Below are positions 18,261-25,992 of a stretch of DNA of 64,000 nt, in pieces. The notes under the pieces are model-generated. The model did not search any database. It was not told the origin of the DNA and was given only the letters and a program-made list of their open reading frames with translations. This DNA comes from Phycisphaerales bacterium. GTDB lineage: Bacteria > Planctomycetota > Phycisphaerae > Phycisphaerales > UBA1924. Positions within the stretch are counted from its first letter, which is position 1. Every line of letters starts with the position of its first letter. The stretch is from assembly GCA_020850415.1 (NCBI GenBank), contig JADZER010000004.1, forward strand, positions 1 to 64,000, given 5' to 3'. A program made the translations under genes and the position numbers.

Positions 18261-19262
18261 ATGACTATCTGGCTCGCGATCCTCTTCTTCGTGCTGGGCA
18301 CCATCCTCCTCGTCAAGGCGGCCGACTGGCTCGTCGAGCACGCGGCGATGCTCGCCGAGGGCCTCGGCGTGCCGCACATGGTCGTGGGGCTCACCATCGT
18401 CGCCTTCGGGACCAGCGCCCCGGAGCTGGCGGCGGGCATCGGGGCGAGCCTGCGCACCACCGACGCCGACCCGATGGTCAACCAGCTCGCCCTCGGCGCG
18501 GTCATCGGGTCCAACATCGCCAATATCGCGCTCATCCTCGCCGTCGGGGCCATGCTGTTCCCGATCGTCAGCCAGCGATCGGTCCGGACCAAGGAGCTGC
18601 CGCTCATGCTCCTGGTCATGGCCGCCGGCTGCGCGACCATGCTCGGGGGCTCGATCGGGCGCGTCGAGGGCGGGCTGCTCCTCGCCGGCGTCTTCCTGTA
18701 CACCTACGACGCCTACGCCGCCGCGCGGCGTGGCAAGCTGGTCGCGATGGTCGAGCCTCACCACGAGGAGCAGATCGAGCGCGAGCTCTCCAAGCAGCAC
18801 ACCCCGCGATGGTGGGTGCGCCACATGGTCATGGTCATCGTCGGCGTCATCGGCCTCGCCGGCGGGGCCGAGCTGCTCGTCCGCGGCTCGATCACGATCG
18901 CCGAAGCTCTCGGGGTGCCGCAGATGGTCATCGGCCTGACCCTGGTCGCCGTGGGCACCTCGCTGCCCGAGGTCGCCACCACGATCTCCGCCGCCCGGAA
19001 GAAGCACACCGAGATCCTGCTGGGCAATATCATCGGCTCGAATGTGTTCAACACGCTCTGCGTGCTCGGGGCGTCGGCGCTGGTCCGCCCCATCACTGTC
19101 GAGCGTGGCACGCTCACGGTCGACGCCCCCGTGATGATGGGCTTCGGCGCCGCCGCGTGGCTGATGGCCGTCACCCGCAAGCATATCGGGCGAGTCGAGG
19201 GCGCCCTGCTCTTGGCCGCCTACGCGGGCTATGTCGCGTGGGTGGTGCTGAGCGCAAGGTGA
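18261..19262 (+). CDS. calcium/sodium antiporter (CaCA family, YrbG-like)
   Basis: 333 residues with about ten transmembrane helices arranged as two inverted halves. Each half carries the alpha-repeat signature: VGLTIVAFGTSAPELAAGI with GAVIGSNIANIALIL in the first, and IGLTLVAVGTSLPEVATTI with GNIIGSNVFNTLCVLG in the second. The acidic residues in GTSAPE and GTSLPE coordinate Ca2+ in the family. A hydrophilic cytoplasmic loop (about 145-180, with EPHHEEQIERELSKQ) separates the halves. It should exchange Ca2+ for Na+ across the inner membrane. The gene follows the lipoprotein by 23 nt with a GGAGAGAG ribosome site. Family assignment is secure; ion specificity is inferred. Confidence 0.92.
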   Translation: MTIWLAILFFVLGTILLVKAADWLVEHAAMLAEGLGVPHMVVGLTIVAFGTSAPELAAGIGASLRTTDADPMVNQLALGAVIGSNIANIALILAVGAMLFPIVSQRSVRTKELPLMLLVMAAGCATMLGGSIGRVEGGLLLAGVFLYTYDAYAAARRGKLVAMVEPHHEEQIERELSKQHTPRWWVRHMVMVIVGVIGLAGGAELLVRGSITIAEALGVPQMVIGLTLVAVGTSLPEVATTISAARKKHTEILLGNIIGSNVFNTLCVLGASALVRPITVERGTLTVDAPVMMGFGAAAWLMAVTRKHIGRVEGALLLAAYAGYVAWVVLSAR

Positions 19263-19306
19263 ACGCGGAGGAGTGAACGCGACGGGCCGAAGGGAGCGTG
19301 TGCTCG

Positions 19307-19333
19307 TCCTTCATCCTTCATCCTTCATCCTTC
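19307..19333. repeat. 7-bp tandem repeat TCCTTCA (3.9 copies)
   Basis: Three exact copies of TCCTTCA plus TCCTTC run from 19307 to 19333, across the 3' end of dtd; the dtd stop codon (complement of tca, 19311-19313) and its last few codons lie inside the repeat. Confidence 0.85.
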
Positions 19334-19781
19334 CGCCCCGCTCCCTCGAATCCACGATCAGCGTCACAGGCCCGTCGTTCTCGATCGTCACATGCATGTG
19401 CGCCCCGAACACGCCGGTCTGCACCGGCACCCCGCGGGCACGCACCGCCCCGGCCAGCGCGTCGAACGCCCGCTCGGCCTCCGGCGGCCTCATCGCCGCT
19501 GAGAAGCTCGGACGCCGGCCCTTCCGCGTGTCGCCCGCCACCGTGAAGTTCGACACCAGCAGCATCTCGCCCCCGACCTCCAGCAGCGAGAGGTTCATCT
19601 TGCCGTCGCCGTCGGTGAAGACCCGCAGGTTCGCGAGCTTCTCGGCCATCCACTCGCGGTCGTGCTCGGTGTCGCCCTCCTCCACCGCGGCGAGCACGAC
19701 AAATCCCGGGCCGATCCGGGAGACGGCCCGGCCATCGACCTCGAGCATGGCGGCGTTGACGCGTTGGACAACCGATTTCAT
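19311..19781 (-). CDS. dtd: D-aminoacyl-tRNA deacylase
   Basis: 156 residues, the normal length for Dtd, which hydrolyses D-amino acids mischarged on tRNA. Both active-site motifs are intact: LLVSNFTVAGDTRKGRRPSF (the SQxTL-like motif, with N and V variants) and the cross-subunit Gly-cisPro loop NDGPVTL near the C-terminus. The start MKSVVQRV matches the family start exactly. The 5' flank runs straight into the CACAGAGG repeat unit, and the last residues (MKDEG) are encoded by a 7-bp tandem repeat, so both ends of the gene abut repeat sequence. Confidence 0.93.
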   Translation of the reverse strand: MKSVVQRVNAAMLEVDGRAVSRIGPGFVVLAAVEEGDTEHDREWMAEKLANLRVFTDGDGKMNLSLLEVGGEMLLVSNFTVAGDTRKGRRPSFSAAMRPPEAERAFDALAGAVRARGVPVQTGVFGAHMHVTIENDGPVTLIVDSRERGGRMKDEG

Positions 19782-19790
19782 GAATGTACT

Positions 19791-19955
19791 TCACCACAGA
19801 GGGCGCAGAGGGACACGGAGAAAGGCAACGAAGCTGAGCGCTGCCGAACCGATCGCGCCAGCACCGCGCCCCTGACCGGTCCGGCGGGCGATGGTGTGGT
19901 TCCTTCCATTCCTGCGACCTCTTTGCCCCTCTGTGTCCTCTGTGGCGCAATCTCT
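19791..19955. repeat. inverted pair of CACAGAGG-type dispersed repeats
   Basis: The left arm begins at 19794 with CCACAGAGGGCGCAGAGGG, and the right arm, on the other strand (about 19911-19945), reads CCACAGAGGACACAGAGGGG; the two are near-identical once one is inverted. They bracket about 80 bp with no open frame, between dtd and the glycosyltransferase gene. The layout resembles a small non-autonomous palindromic element. Confidence 0.7.
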
Positions 19956-20716
19956 CACCCGAGCAGGTTGTATCTGATGATGCACCGCAGCGCCGACACC
20001 CCGTCCCGCCAGGTGATCTTCTTCCCCTCCTCGTAGGTCCGCCCCGAGTAGCCGATGGGCACCTCGTAGATCCGCGCCGGGTACAACCGCCCGGGCTCGG
20101 CCGGGTTGCTCGCCAGGCGCAGGCGCGAGACCTTCGCCACCAGCTCGGGCTCGACCCCGAACCGCGCCTCGCGGATCGTGATCTGGCGCAGCGCCTCGGC
20201 CCGGAACGCCTTGAAGCAGCACTCCACATCCGTCAGGTTGAGGTTCGTCAGCATGTTGCTGAAGGTCGTGATCGCCCGGTTCGCCACATAGTGCCAGTAG
20301 TAGAGCACCCTGTGCGTCTGCCCAAGGAACCGCGAGCCGATCACCACATCCGCCCGCCCGTCCAGGATCGGGCGGAGCACCGCCTCGTGCTCCCCGGGGT
20401 CGTACTCCAGGTCCGCGTCCTGCACGATGACCAGGTCGGCCCCGAGCTCCAGCGCGCGCGCAAAGCCGGTCGAGAGCCCCGCCCCCTTCCCCCGGTTGCG
20501 CTCGTGCACCGCCGCGGCGAACCCCTCGCGCCCGCCCAGCTCGCGCACCAGCTCCGCCGAGCCGTCGGTCGAGCCGTCGTCCACGAGGATGATCGTCCGC
20601 GAGCACCGGCCCTGACCCCCCGGCAGGGCCGGGGCCGGCACCGCCAGCACCCGCTCGACCAGCGCCGGCAGCGTCCGGCGCTCGTTATACACCGGGATGA
20701 CCACCGCGAGGTGCAT
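19955..20716 (-). CDS. family 2 glycosyltransferase (polyprenol-phosphate sugar transferase-like)
   Basis: 253 residues with the GT-A fold: VVIPVYNERRTLPALV at the start, IILVDDGSTDGS for nucleotide-sugar binding, DLVIVQDADLEYDP (DxD-type metal site), and NRGKGAGLSTGFARAL between them. This order matches dolichol/undecaprenyl-phosphate mannosyl- or glucosyltransferases (DPM1-like). There are no C-terminal membrane helices, so it would be a soluble or peripheral enzyme that charges a lipid carrier. It is 33 nt downstream of mutY's stop but has its own TATCCT box 6 nt before the ATG. The sugar donor is not determinable. Confidence 0.85.
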   Translation of the reverse strand: MHLAVVIPVYNERRTLPALVERVLAVPAPALPGGQGRCSRTIILVDDGSTDGSAELVRELGGREGFAAAVHERNRGKGAGLSTGFARALELGADLVIVQDADLEYDPGEHEAVLRPILDGRADVVIGSRFLGQTHRVLYYWHYVANRAITTFSNMLTNLNLTDVECCFKAFRAEALRQITIREARFGVEPELVAKVSRLRLASNPAEPGRLYPARIYEVPIGYSGRTYEEGKKITWRDGVSALRCIIRYNLLG

Positions 20717-20722
20717 GCCGAG

Positions 20723-20728
20723 AGGATA
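20723..20728 (-). promoter_or_regulatory. TANNNT -10 box (TATCCT) 6 nt before the glycosyltransferase ATG
   Basis: On the minus strand TATCCT is followed by CTCGGC and the ATG at 20716. No Shine-Dalgarno sequence fits in this gap. Confidence 0.45.
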
Positions 20729-20749
20729 AGAGCGGACAAGCCGCGAGGG

Positions 20750-21877
20750 TCAGGAATCCCCAAGCAGTATCCGGCGCTGGGGGCTCGAGAGCCCCAGCTC
20801 CGCGATCGCGCCCTTGGACAGGAACCGCCAGCCCCCCGGGGCCCCGGCCGGTCGGGACGCCTCGAACACCTCAAACCGGCACGCCCGGTGGGTGGTCTGG
20901 AAATCGAACCCCCCGACCCGCGAGAGCGTCCCCCGCCCCCCGGGCAGCCCGAGCCGGCGCCGGACCTCCGCCGGCGTCGACATCCGGTCGACCCGTTCCA
21001 CCGTCGGCGCCTGGTACAGCCCCGCCCAGAGCCCCGTGTCCGGGCGACGCTCCACCGCCAGGCGCCCCCTCCCGTCGCGGACCAGCACCGACGCGAAGTA
21101 CAGCCGCGCGCGCACCGCCGCGCCCTTCCTCGCCGGGATCCGCCCCTGCGCCCCGGACGCCCGCGCCCGGCAGTGCTCCGCGATGGGGCACCCGCCGCAG
21201 CGCGGCGAGCGGGGCGTGCAGACCACCGCCCCCAGCTCGATCAGCGCCTCGTTCAGGAGCGAGGGGGTCTCCCGCGCCCGTGGGGCCGCCTCGTGCAGCG
21301 ACCCGGCCCGGGCCCAGCACAGGGCCGTCGCCCGCGGGTCGCTCGGCGACAGCTCGCGCCCCTCCAGCCTCAGGATCACCCGGAGCACATTGGCATCGAC
21401 CGCCGGCGTGCGTTCCAGAAAGGACAAGGAGGCCACCGCCCCGGCGGTGTAGCGCCCGACCCCCGGCAGGCCGGCGAGCGTCGCCGCCCGGTCGGGGAAG
21501 TGGCCCGCGTGCGCCCCGACAATCGCCCGCGCCGCGCCGTGCAGCAGCCGGGCACGCCGGTAGTACCCGAGCCCCGACCACAGCGCCAGCACCTCGGCCT
21601 CGTCGGCCGCGGCCAGGTCCCCGACGGTCGGGAACCTCTCCAGGAACCGGTCGAACCGCTCGGCGACCCTTGAGGCCTGGGTCTGCTGGAGCATCAGCTC
21701 GCTGACCAGCACGCGGTATGGGTCGCGCCGTGTGCCGAGCGGGCGGTCGCGCCAGGGCAGGTCGCGGGCGGTGGCGCGGAACCACCGGATCAGCGAGCGG
21801 GCGATCGCAGGGTCGGCGCCGGAGACTCCGGCGCGGTCGTGGGCGGGGGTGCGGGTTGGTGCGGGCGATCCTGGCAA
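20750..21877 (-). CDS. mutY: A/G-specific adenine DNA glycosylase
   Basis: MutY removes adenine mispaired with 8-oxoguanine. Visible are SELMLQQTQ (catalytic Glu region), the helix-hairpin-helix LPGVGRYTAGAV with the downstream VDANVLRVILR (catalytic Asp), and the [4Fe-4S] loop C-x6-C-x2-C-x5-C (CTPRSPRCGGCPIAEHC). A Nudix-like C-terminal domain (ERRPDTGLWAGLYQAP...) recognises 8-oxoG. I favour the TTG at 21877 as start (375 residues, normal length), because ATGs at 22000/22012 would run into the divergent cdaA gene and because TGGTACGAT lies 8 nt upstream of this TTG. The open frame continues to 22012, so the start remains uncertain. Confidence 0.92.
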   Translation of the reverse strand: MPGSPAPTRTPAHDRAGVSGADPAIARSLIRWFRATARDLPWRDRPLGTRRDPYRVLVSELMLQQTQASRVAERFDRFLERFPTVGDLAAADEAEVLALWSGLGYYRRARLLHGAARAIVGAHAGHFPDRAATLAGLPGVGRYTAGAVASLSFLERTPAVDANVLRVILRLEGRELSPSDPRATALCWARAGSLHEAAPRARETPSLLNEALIELGAVVCTPRSPRCGGCPIAEHCRARASGAQGRIPARKGAAVRARLYFASVLVRDGRGRLAVERRPDTGLWAGLYQAPTVERVDRMSTPAEVRRRLGLPGGRGTLSRVGGFDFQTTHRACRFEVFEASRPAGAPGGWRFLSKGAIAELGLSSPQRRILLGDS

Positions 21878-21885
21878 GGCCGGCG

Positions 21886-21891
21886 ATCGTA
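21886..21891 (-). promoter_or_regulatory. extended TANNNT -10 box (TGG-TACGAT) 8 nt before the proposed mutY TTG start
   Basis: On the minus strand TACGAT, preceded by TGG (extended -10), is followed by CGCCGGCC and TTG 21877. It supports a short, near-leaderless mutY transcript and a real divergent promoter region between mutY and cdaA. Confidence 0.4.
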
Positions 21892-21929
21892 CCAGCCGCG
21901 CCGGGCCAGCCGGCGTCGTTCGGTTGAAG

Positions 21930-21935
21930 TAGACT
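21930..21935 (+). promoter_or_regulatory. TANNNT -10 box (TAGACT) upstream of cdaA
   Basis: TAGACT directly abuts the in-frame GTG at 21936, which would therefore lie upstream of the transcript start; initiation at the ATG 21999 with a leader of about 57 nt is the consistent reading. Confidence 0.35.
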
Positions 21936-21998
21936 GTGGGTGTTCGATCGCGGGGCGTGTTCGGAGTCTCAGTCGGATCGGGGGTTACAGCCCTGGGC

Positions 21999-22868
21999 AT
22001 GTGGTCGCGCATGGTGGAGATGGTCGAGCGGCTGGGGTCCTATGCCTGGCCGTCGGTTGTCGTTGAGCTCGCGGTCATTTGGCTGCTGGTCTTGGTCCTC
22101 GTCCGGTTCGTGCAGGGGACCAGGGCGGCCGGCGCGCTCAAGGGCGTGCTGCTCATTGTCGTGATCGCGACACTGCTCGTGCAGATCATCGGCGGGCGGG
22201 ACGCCTTCCCACGCCTGGCCTACCTCTATGACAGGGCGCTGGCGGTTGTCGCGATCGGCCTGGTGGTCATCTTCCAGCCCGAGCTGCGCCGGGCGCTCGT
22301 ACGCCTCGGCGAGACCTCACTCCTGCGGGGCGGCTCGGCCGGCGTCGCGGCCGTGGTCGAGCCCATCGTCGAGGCGGCCGGGTACCTCAGCCGGGCACGG
22401 TTCGGGGCGATCATGGTCATCGAGCGACAGATCGGGCTCCGGGGTCTGGTCGAGGGCGGCACGGTGCTCGATGCTGACCTCAACGCCCGCCTGCTCCAGA
22501 CGATCTTCTTCCCCGGGACCGCCCTCCACGACCTGGCGGTGGTGATCCAGGGCCGGGTCATCCACGCCGCCGGGGTCCAGCTCCCGCTCGCCGACCCCGG
22601 CGATGTCCCCGACCGCACCCTGGGCTCCCGCCACCGGGCGGCGGTGGGGGTGAGCAAGGAGTGCGACGCCCTGGTCGTGGTCGTCAGCGAGGAGACGGGG
22701 GCGGTCCGCCTGGCCGAGCGGGGCAAGCTCAGCAACCCGCTCACGCTGGAGGAACTGCGATCCGAGCTCTCCACCCGCCTGGGCGAGAGCATTGTGGGCG
22801 CGACAGAGGCCCAGACGGCCGGCGAGGCCCAGGCCGAGTCGCTCGACGAGGGGGGTGAGCCCCGATGA
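21999..22868 (+). CDS. cdaA: diadenylate cyclase (c-di-AMP synthase), CdaA type, with a variant DGA motif
   Basis: 289 residues from the ATG at 21999: three N-terminal transmembrane helices (about 12-75) followed by a DAC domain. It condenses two ATP into c-di-AMP at the inner membrane. The RHR motif is present (SRHRAAVGVSKECDALVVVVSEETG, R211-H212-R213), as is the GTVLDADLNARLLQTIFFPGTALHD segment. However, the normally invariant DGA motif reads D178-L179-A180 (LHDLAVVI), replacing Gly with Leu at a catalytic-loop position. It is followed by a 4-nt overlap with a YbbR/CdaR gene, its usual partner, which supports the assignment. The GTG at 21936 is in frame but lies on top of a -10 box. Confidence 0.88.
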   Translation: MWSRMVEMVERLGSYAWPSVVVELAVIWLLVLVLVRFVQGTRAAGALKGVLLIVVIATLLVQIIGGRDAFPRLAYLYDRALAVVAIGLVVIFQPELRRALVRLGETSLLRGGSAGVAAVVEPIVEAAGYLSRARFGAIMVIERQIGLRGLVEGGTVLDADLNARLLQTIFFPGTALHDLAVVIQGRVIHAAGVQLPLADPGDVPDRTLGSRHRAAVGVSKECDALVVVVSEETGAVRLAERGKLSNPLTLEELRSELSTRLGESIVGATEAQTAGEAQAESLDEGGEPR

Positions 22869-23920
22869 GCAACCGGCTCCGGACCATCCTCCTGGTGTCG
22901 TTCTTCTCGGTGCTGATCTGGGCGTTCGCCGAGGGCGAGAGCCTCCAGACCCAGCGGACCGTCGCCGAGGTCTCGTTCCCCTCGCTGGTGCCCGAGGGCT
23001 GGTCGGTCCGCGTGCCCGACGGCCAGAGCTGGCGGGGACGCGTCGAGCTCTCGGTCGAAGGCCCGACCGCGAGCCTGGACGGGCTCGAGTCGGTGCTCCG
23101 GCAGGCCCTGGCCGTCGAGCCCGGGATGGTGGAGGGGCTCCCCAGGCAGTCCGGTGAGTTCACCGTCGATCTGCGCCAAGCGCTGCGGGCCCACCAGGTC
23201 TTCCGGTCCCGCGGCATCGCGGTGCTCTCGGTGGAGCCCCCGACAGTCCGGGTGCTGGTGGATGAGCTGGCGACCGTCGAGCTCCCGGTGGTGATCGACG
23301 CACCGGCCGATGCGCTGGCCGGCCCGCCGCAGCTCGTCGGGGCATCCGCGGCGTCTGTGCGGATCCCCAAGCGGATCGCCGATGCCCTGCCCGCCGGGGC
23401 CGGGCTCCGGGCGCCCGTCCGGTCCGAGGCCCTGACCCCCCTCCGGGAGGGTGTCCGGTCGACCATCCAGGTCAGGCTCGAGCCCGATGGGGCCCTGGCC
23501 GGGGCACTGGGCACCGAGAGCCTGGTGATCAGCCCGGCGCAGGTCAGCGTCCAGGTGACCGTCCGCTCCAAGACCGAGACCATCGTGGTCCCGAGCGTCG
23601 TGGTGGACCTGCGGCTGCAGCCGACCGAGCTGGGCAAGTGGGACATCACCCTGGACGACGCGTCGCTCCGGGATGTGCGCGTGACCGGCCCGAGCGACCT
23701 GATCGCGCTGATCCGGGAGGAGAAACTCCCGATCCGGGCCTTTGTTCGGCTGTCGTACGAAGATCTGGAGTCCGGAGTCACCTCCAAGCGCGCGGAGTTC
23801 AGCGACTACACGAACTTCCCCGGGGTGATGAACCTGCGGTTTGAGGTTGAGGACATCGAGGTGGGGCTGACGATCCGCCCGAGGCAGGCGCCCGGGGACC
23901 CCCCGACCCCGGCGAGCTGA
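22865..23920 (+). CDS. cdaR: YbbR-like (CdaR-type) regulator of the diadenylate cyclase
   Basis: 351 residues: a short N-terminus, one transmembrane helix (about 5-22, [19 protein letters not shown]), and an extracytoplasmic region of YbbR-type beta repeats, each with a strand-Pro-strand pattern such as [23 protein letters not shown] and [28 protein letters not shown]. CdaR proteins bind the membrane part of CdaA and modulate c-di-AMP production. The ATG overlaps the cdaA stop (ATGA), so the two are translationally coupled. No glmM follows, unlike in Firmicutes; instead atpA lies 197 bp downstream. Confidence 0.82.
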   Translation: MSNRLRTILLVSFFSVLIWAFAEGESLQTQRTVAEVSFPSLVPEGWSVRVPDGQSWRGRVELSVEGPTASLDGLESVLRQALAVEPGMVEGLPRQSGEFTVDLRQALRAHQVFRSRGIAVLSVEPPTVRVLVDELATVELPVVIDAPADALAGPPQLVGASAASVRIPKRIADALPAGAGLRAPVRSEALTPLREGVRSTIQVRLEPDGALAGALGTESLVISPAQVSVQVTVRSKTETIVVPSVVVDLRLQPTELGKWDITLDDASLRDVRVTGPSDLIALIREEKLPIRAFVRLSYEDLESGVTSKRAEFSDYTNFPGVMNLRFEVEDIEVGLTIRPRQAPGDPPTPAS

Positions 23921-24117
23921 GGCGTGTCCCGGGCCGGGGGGAGATCGCCCGCGGGGGTTCCGGCGTTGGGAGACTTGGGCGGGCTCGGCGGCTACCGTAT
24001 GGGCCCCCCGGGTGGGGGCGGGCGCGCGGTGGTTGTCGGCGCGTCCCGGGGTGGCTAGCAGCACGCGCAAGCGCCGGCCAGGTGGGCGGGCGGGTGTCGA
24101 ATCGAGAGGGCCCTGTC

Positions 24118-25692
24118 GTGAAGATCAAGACCGACGAAATCGCCAGCGTCATCAAGCAGGAAATCCAGCAGTTCGCCGCGGAGCTCGAGGTGTCGGAGGT
24201 CGGGCGCGTGGTGGAGGTCGGCGACGGCATCGCCCGCATCTACGGCCTGGCGAAGGCCATGGCCGGCGAGCTGGTCGAGTTCCAGTCCAGCGAGGGCGCG
24301 GTGATGGGCCAGGTGATGAACCTGGAAGAGGACACCGTCGGCTGCGTGATCTACGGCAACTACCTGACCGTGAAGGAAGGCGACATCGTCAAGAGCACCG
24401 GGCGCCTGCTCGAGGTGCCCGTCGGCGAGGCGATGCTCGGGCGCGTGGTCAACCCGCTCGGCCAGCCCCTCGACGACGGCCCGGCTCTGGAGGGCACCGA
24501 GAGCGCCAAGGTGGACATCATCGCCCCCGGCATCGCCGAGCGCCAGCCGGTGTCCGAGCCCATGCAGACCGGCATCAAGGCGATCGACGCGATGATCCCC
24601 ATCGGGCGCGGGCAGCGCGAGCTGATCATCGGCGACCGCAAGACCGGCAAGACCTCCGTCGCCATCGACACCATCATCAATCAGAGGCAGTACTGGGGCA
24701 CCGACAAGGCCGTCGTCTGCATCTATGTCGCGGTCGGGCAGAAGGAATCGACCGTCGCCGGAGTGGTCGAGGTCCTGCGCAAGCACGGCGCGATGGACTA
24801 CACCATCGTCGTCAACGCGGCCAGCTCCGACCCGGCCCCCATGCAGTACATCGCCCCCTACTCCGGCTGCGCGATGGGCGAGTACTTCATGTGGACGGGC
24901 AAGACCCCGGGCGCCACGCTCAGCAGCGGCAAGCCCATGCCCAAGCACGCCCTGTGCATCTACGACGACCTCTCCAAGCAGGCCGTCGCGTACCGCCAGC
25001 TCTCGCTGCTGCTCCGGCGTCCGCCGGGCCGCGAGGCGTACCCGGGCGATGTGTTCTACCTGCACAGCCGCCTGCTGGCGCGCGCCACCAAGCTCTCGGA
25101 CGACAACGGCGCTGGCTCGCTCACCGCCCTGCCCGTCATCGAGACCCAGGAAGGCGATGTGTCGGCGTACATCCCGACCAATGTGATCTCCATCACCGAC
25201 GGCCAGATCTACCTCGAGCCCGAGCTGTTCTTCTCCGGCGTCCGCCCGGCGATCAATGTGGGTATCTCGGTCAGCCGCGTGGGCGGCGCGGCGCAGGTGA
25301 AGGCGATGAAGAAGATCGCTGGCTCGCTGCGTCTGGACCTCGCGGCGTTCCGCGAGCTCGAGGCCTTCGCCCAGCTCGGCACCGAGCTCGACGCCGCGAC
25401 GCAGAAGCAGCTCGACCGCGGCGCCCGCATGGTCGAGCTGCTCAAGCAGCCCCAGTATGTGCCGCAGCATGTCGTGGACCAGGTGATCTCGATCTACGCC
25501 GGCACCAAGGGCTTCCTCGACGATGTGGCGATCGACAAGGTCCCCGCGTTCGAGAAGGCGATGCTCAACTACTTCCAGACCGGCGGCAAGGCGGTCTGGG
25601 ACGGGATCAACGACAAGCGCGCCCTCGACGACCAGCTCGAGAAGCAGCTCGCCGACGCGCTGCGGGCGTTCAAAGCCGGCTGGAAGGGCTGA
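24118..25692 (+). CDS. atpA: F1F0 ATP synthase subunit alpha, standing alone
   Basis: 524 residues from the GTG at 24118 (SD GAGAGGG 7 nt upstream; product starts [16 protein letters not shown], matching AtpA N-termini). The three-domain structure is complete: beta-barrel ([17 protein letters not shown]), nucleotide-binding domain with P-loop GDRKTGKTS and [21 protein letters not shown], and C-terminal helical domain ([21 protein letters not shown]). The alpha subunit binds non-catalytic nucleotide and forms the catalytic interface with beta. No other atp gene is upstream (cdaR) or downstream (a dockerin protein), so it has been separated from the usual atpBEFHAGDC order or is an extra copy. 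A terminator-like hairpin follows at 25720. Confidence 0.96.
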   Translation: MKIKTDEIASVIKQEIQQFAAELEVSEVGRVVEVGDGIARIYGLAKAMAGELVEFQSSEGAVMGQVMNLEEDTVGCVIYGNYLTVKEGDIVKSTGRLLEVPVGEAMLGRVVNPLGQPLDDGPALEGTESAKVDIIAPGIAERQPVSEPMQTGIKAIDAMIPIGRGQRELIIGDRKTGKTSVAIDTIINQRQYWGTDKAVVCIYVAVGQKESTVAGVVEVLRKHGAMDYTIVVNAASSDPAPMQYIAPYSGCAMGEYFMWTGKTPGATLSSGKPMPKHALCIYDDLSKQAVAYRQLSLLLRRPPGREAYPGDVFYLHSRLLARATKLSDDNGAGSLTALPVIETQEGDVSAYIPTNVISITDGQIYLEPELFFSGVRPAINVGISVSRVGGAAQVKAMKKIAGSLRLDLAAFRELEAFAQLGTELDAATQKQLDRGARMVELLKQPQYVPQHVVDQVISIYAGTKGFLDDVAIDKVPAFEKAMLNYFQTGGKAVWDGINDKRALDDQLEKQLADALRAFKAGWKG

Positions 25693-25719
25693 GGCCTCGC
25701 GACAGAGCGACCAACCCAC

Positions 25720-25743
25720 GGCGGGCCGCTCCGGCGGCCCGCC
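25720..25743 (+). terminator. GC-rich hairpin after atpA
   Basis: GGCGGGCCGC and GCGGCCCGCC form a perfect 10-bp stem with a TCCG tetraloop, 28 nt after the atpA stop, followed by a pyrimidine-rich tail (tgtccttct). The weak T-tract makes it a plausible but not ideal intrinsic terminator. Confidence 0.65.
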
Positions 25744-25814
25744 TGTCCTTCTGCCGCCGATGGGACCATCGACGCGCAGAATCCCCCCGGGCGTTCCACA
25801 GCGCCTCGGGCGCG

Positions 25815-25910
25815 GGCTAGTAACAGCGGAGGACGGCTACGGCGCTCGCCCGCGCCTCCCGGGCGTGCCGCCAACCCGTCCCGCGGCCTCCCTTGGCCGC
25901 TGTTATCGGG
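25815..25910. other. nested and mutually exclusive stems in the atpA-dockerin intergenic region
   Basis: The 300-bp gap 25693-25992 holds the atpA terminator, this structured patch, and a promoter. Here TAACAGCGG (25821-25829) pairs with CCGCTGTTA (25897-25905), enclosing GGACGG (25831-25836) with CCGTCC (25876-25881) and GGCGC (25841-25845) with GCGCC (25852-25856). GCGGCC (25883-25888) with GGCCGC (25895-25900) is a competing hairpin sharing bases with the outer stem. It could be a small structured RNA or chance pairing in GC-rich DNA. Confidence 0.3.
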
Positions 25911-25921
25911 CGGGTAGTTTT

Positions 25922-25951
25922 TCGTTGGGACGCGGCGGGCACTCTTATAAT
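25922..25951 (+). promoter_or_regulatory. promoter of the dockerin protein gene with consensus TATAAT
   Basis: A perfect TATAAT (25946-25951) sits 18 bp after TCGTTG (25922-25927), or 15 bp after TTGGGA. The implied leader of about 35 nt carries a clear GGAGCGAGGAGAG ribosome site before ATG 25993. It is the only exact consensus -10 I found in the window, so this gene may be strongly expressed. Confidence 0.6.
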
Positions 25952-25992
25952 CTCCTTGAAGGTAGTTCATTCACCGGAGCGAGGAGAGAGCG

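Noticed and set aside
21936-21998. GTG 21936 as the cdaA start
   Set aside because: It abuts the TAGACT box, so would lie upstream of the transcript start, and the added residues (VGVSVGSGVTALG-like) are not part of the cyclase.
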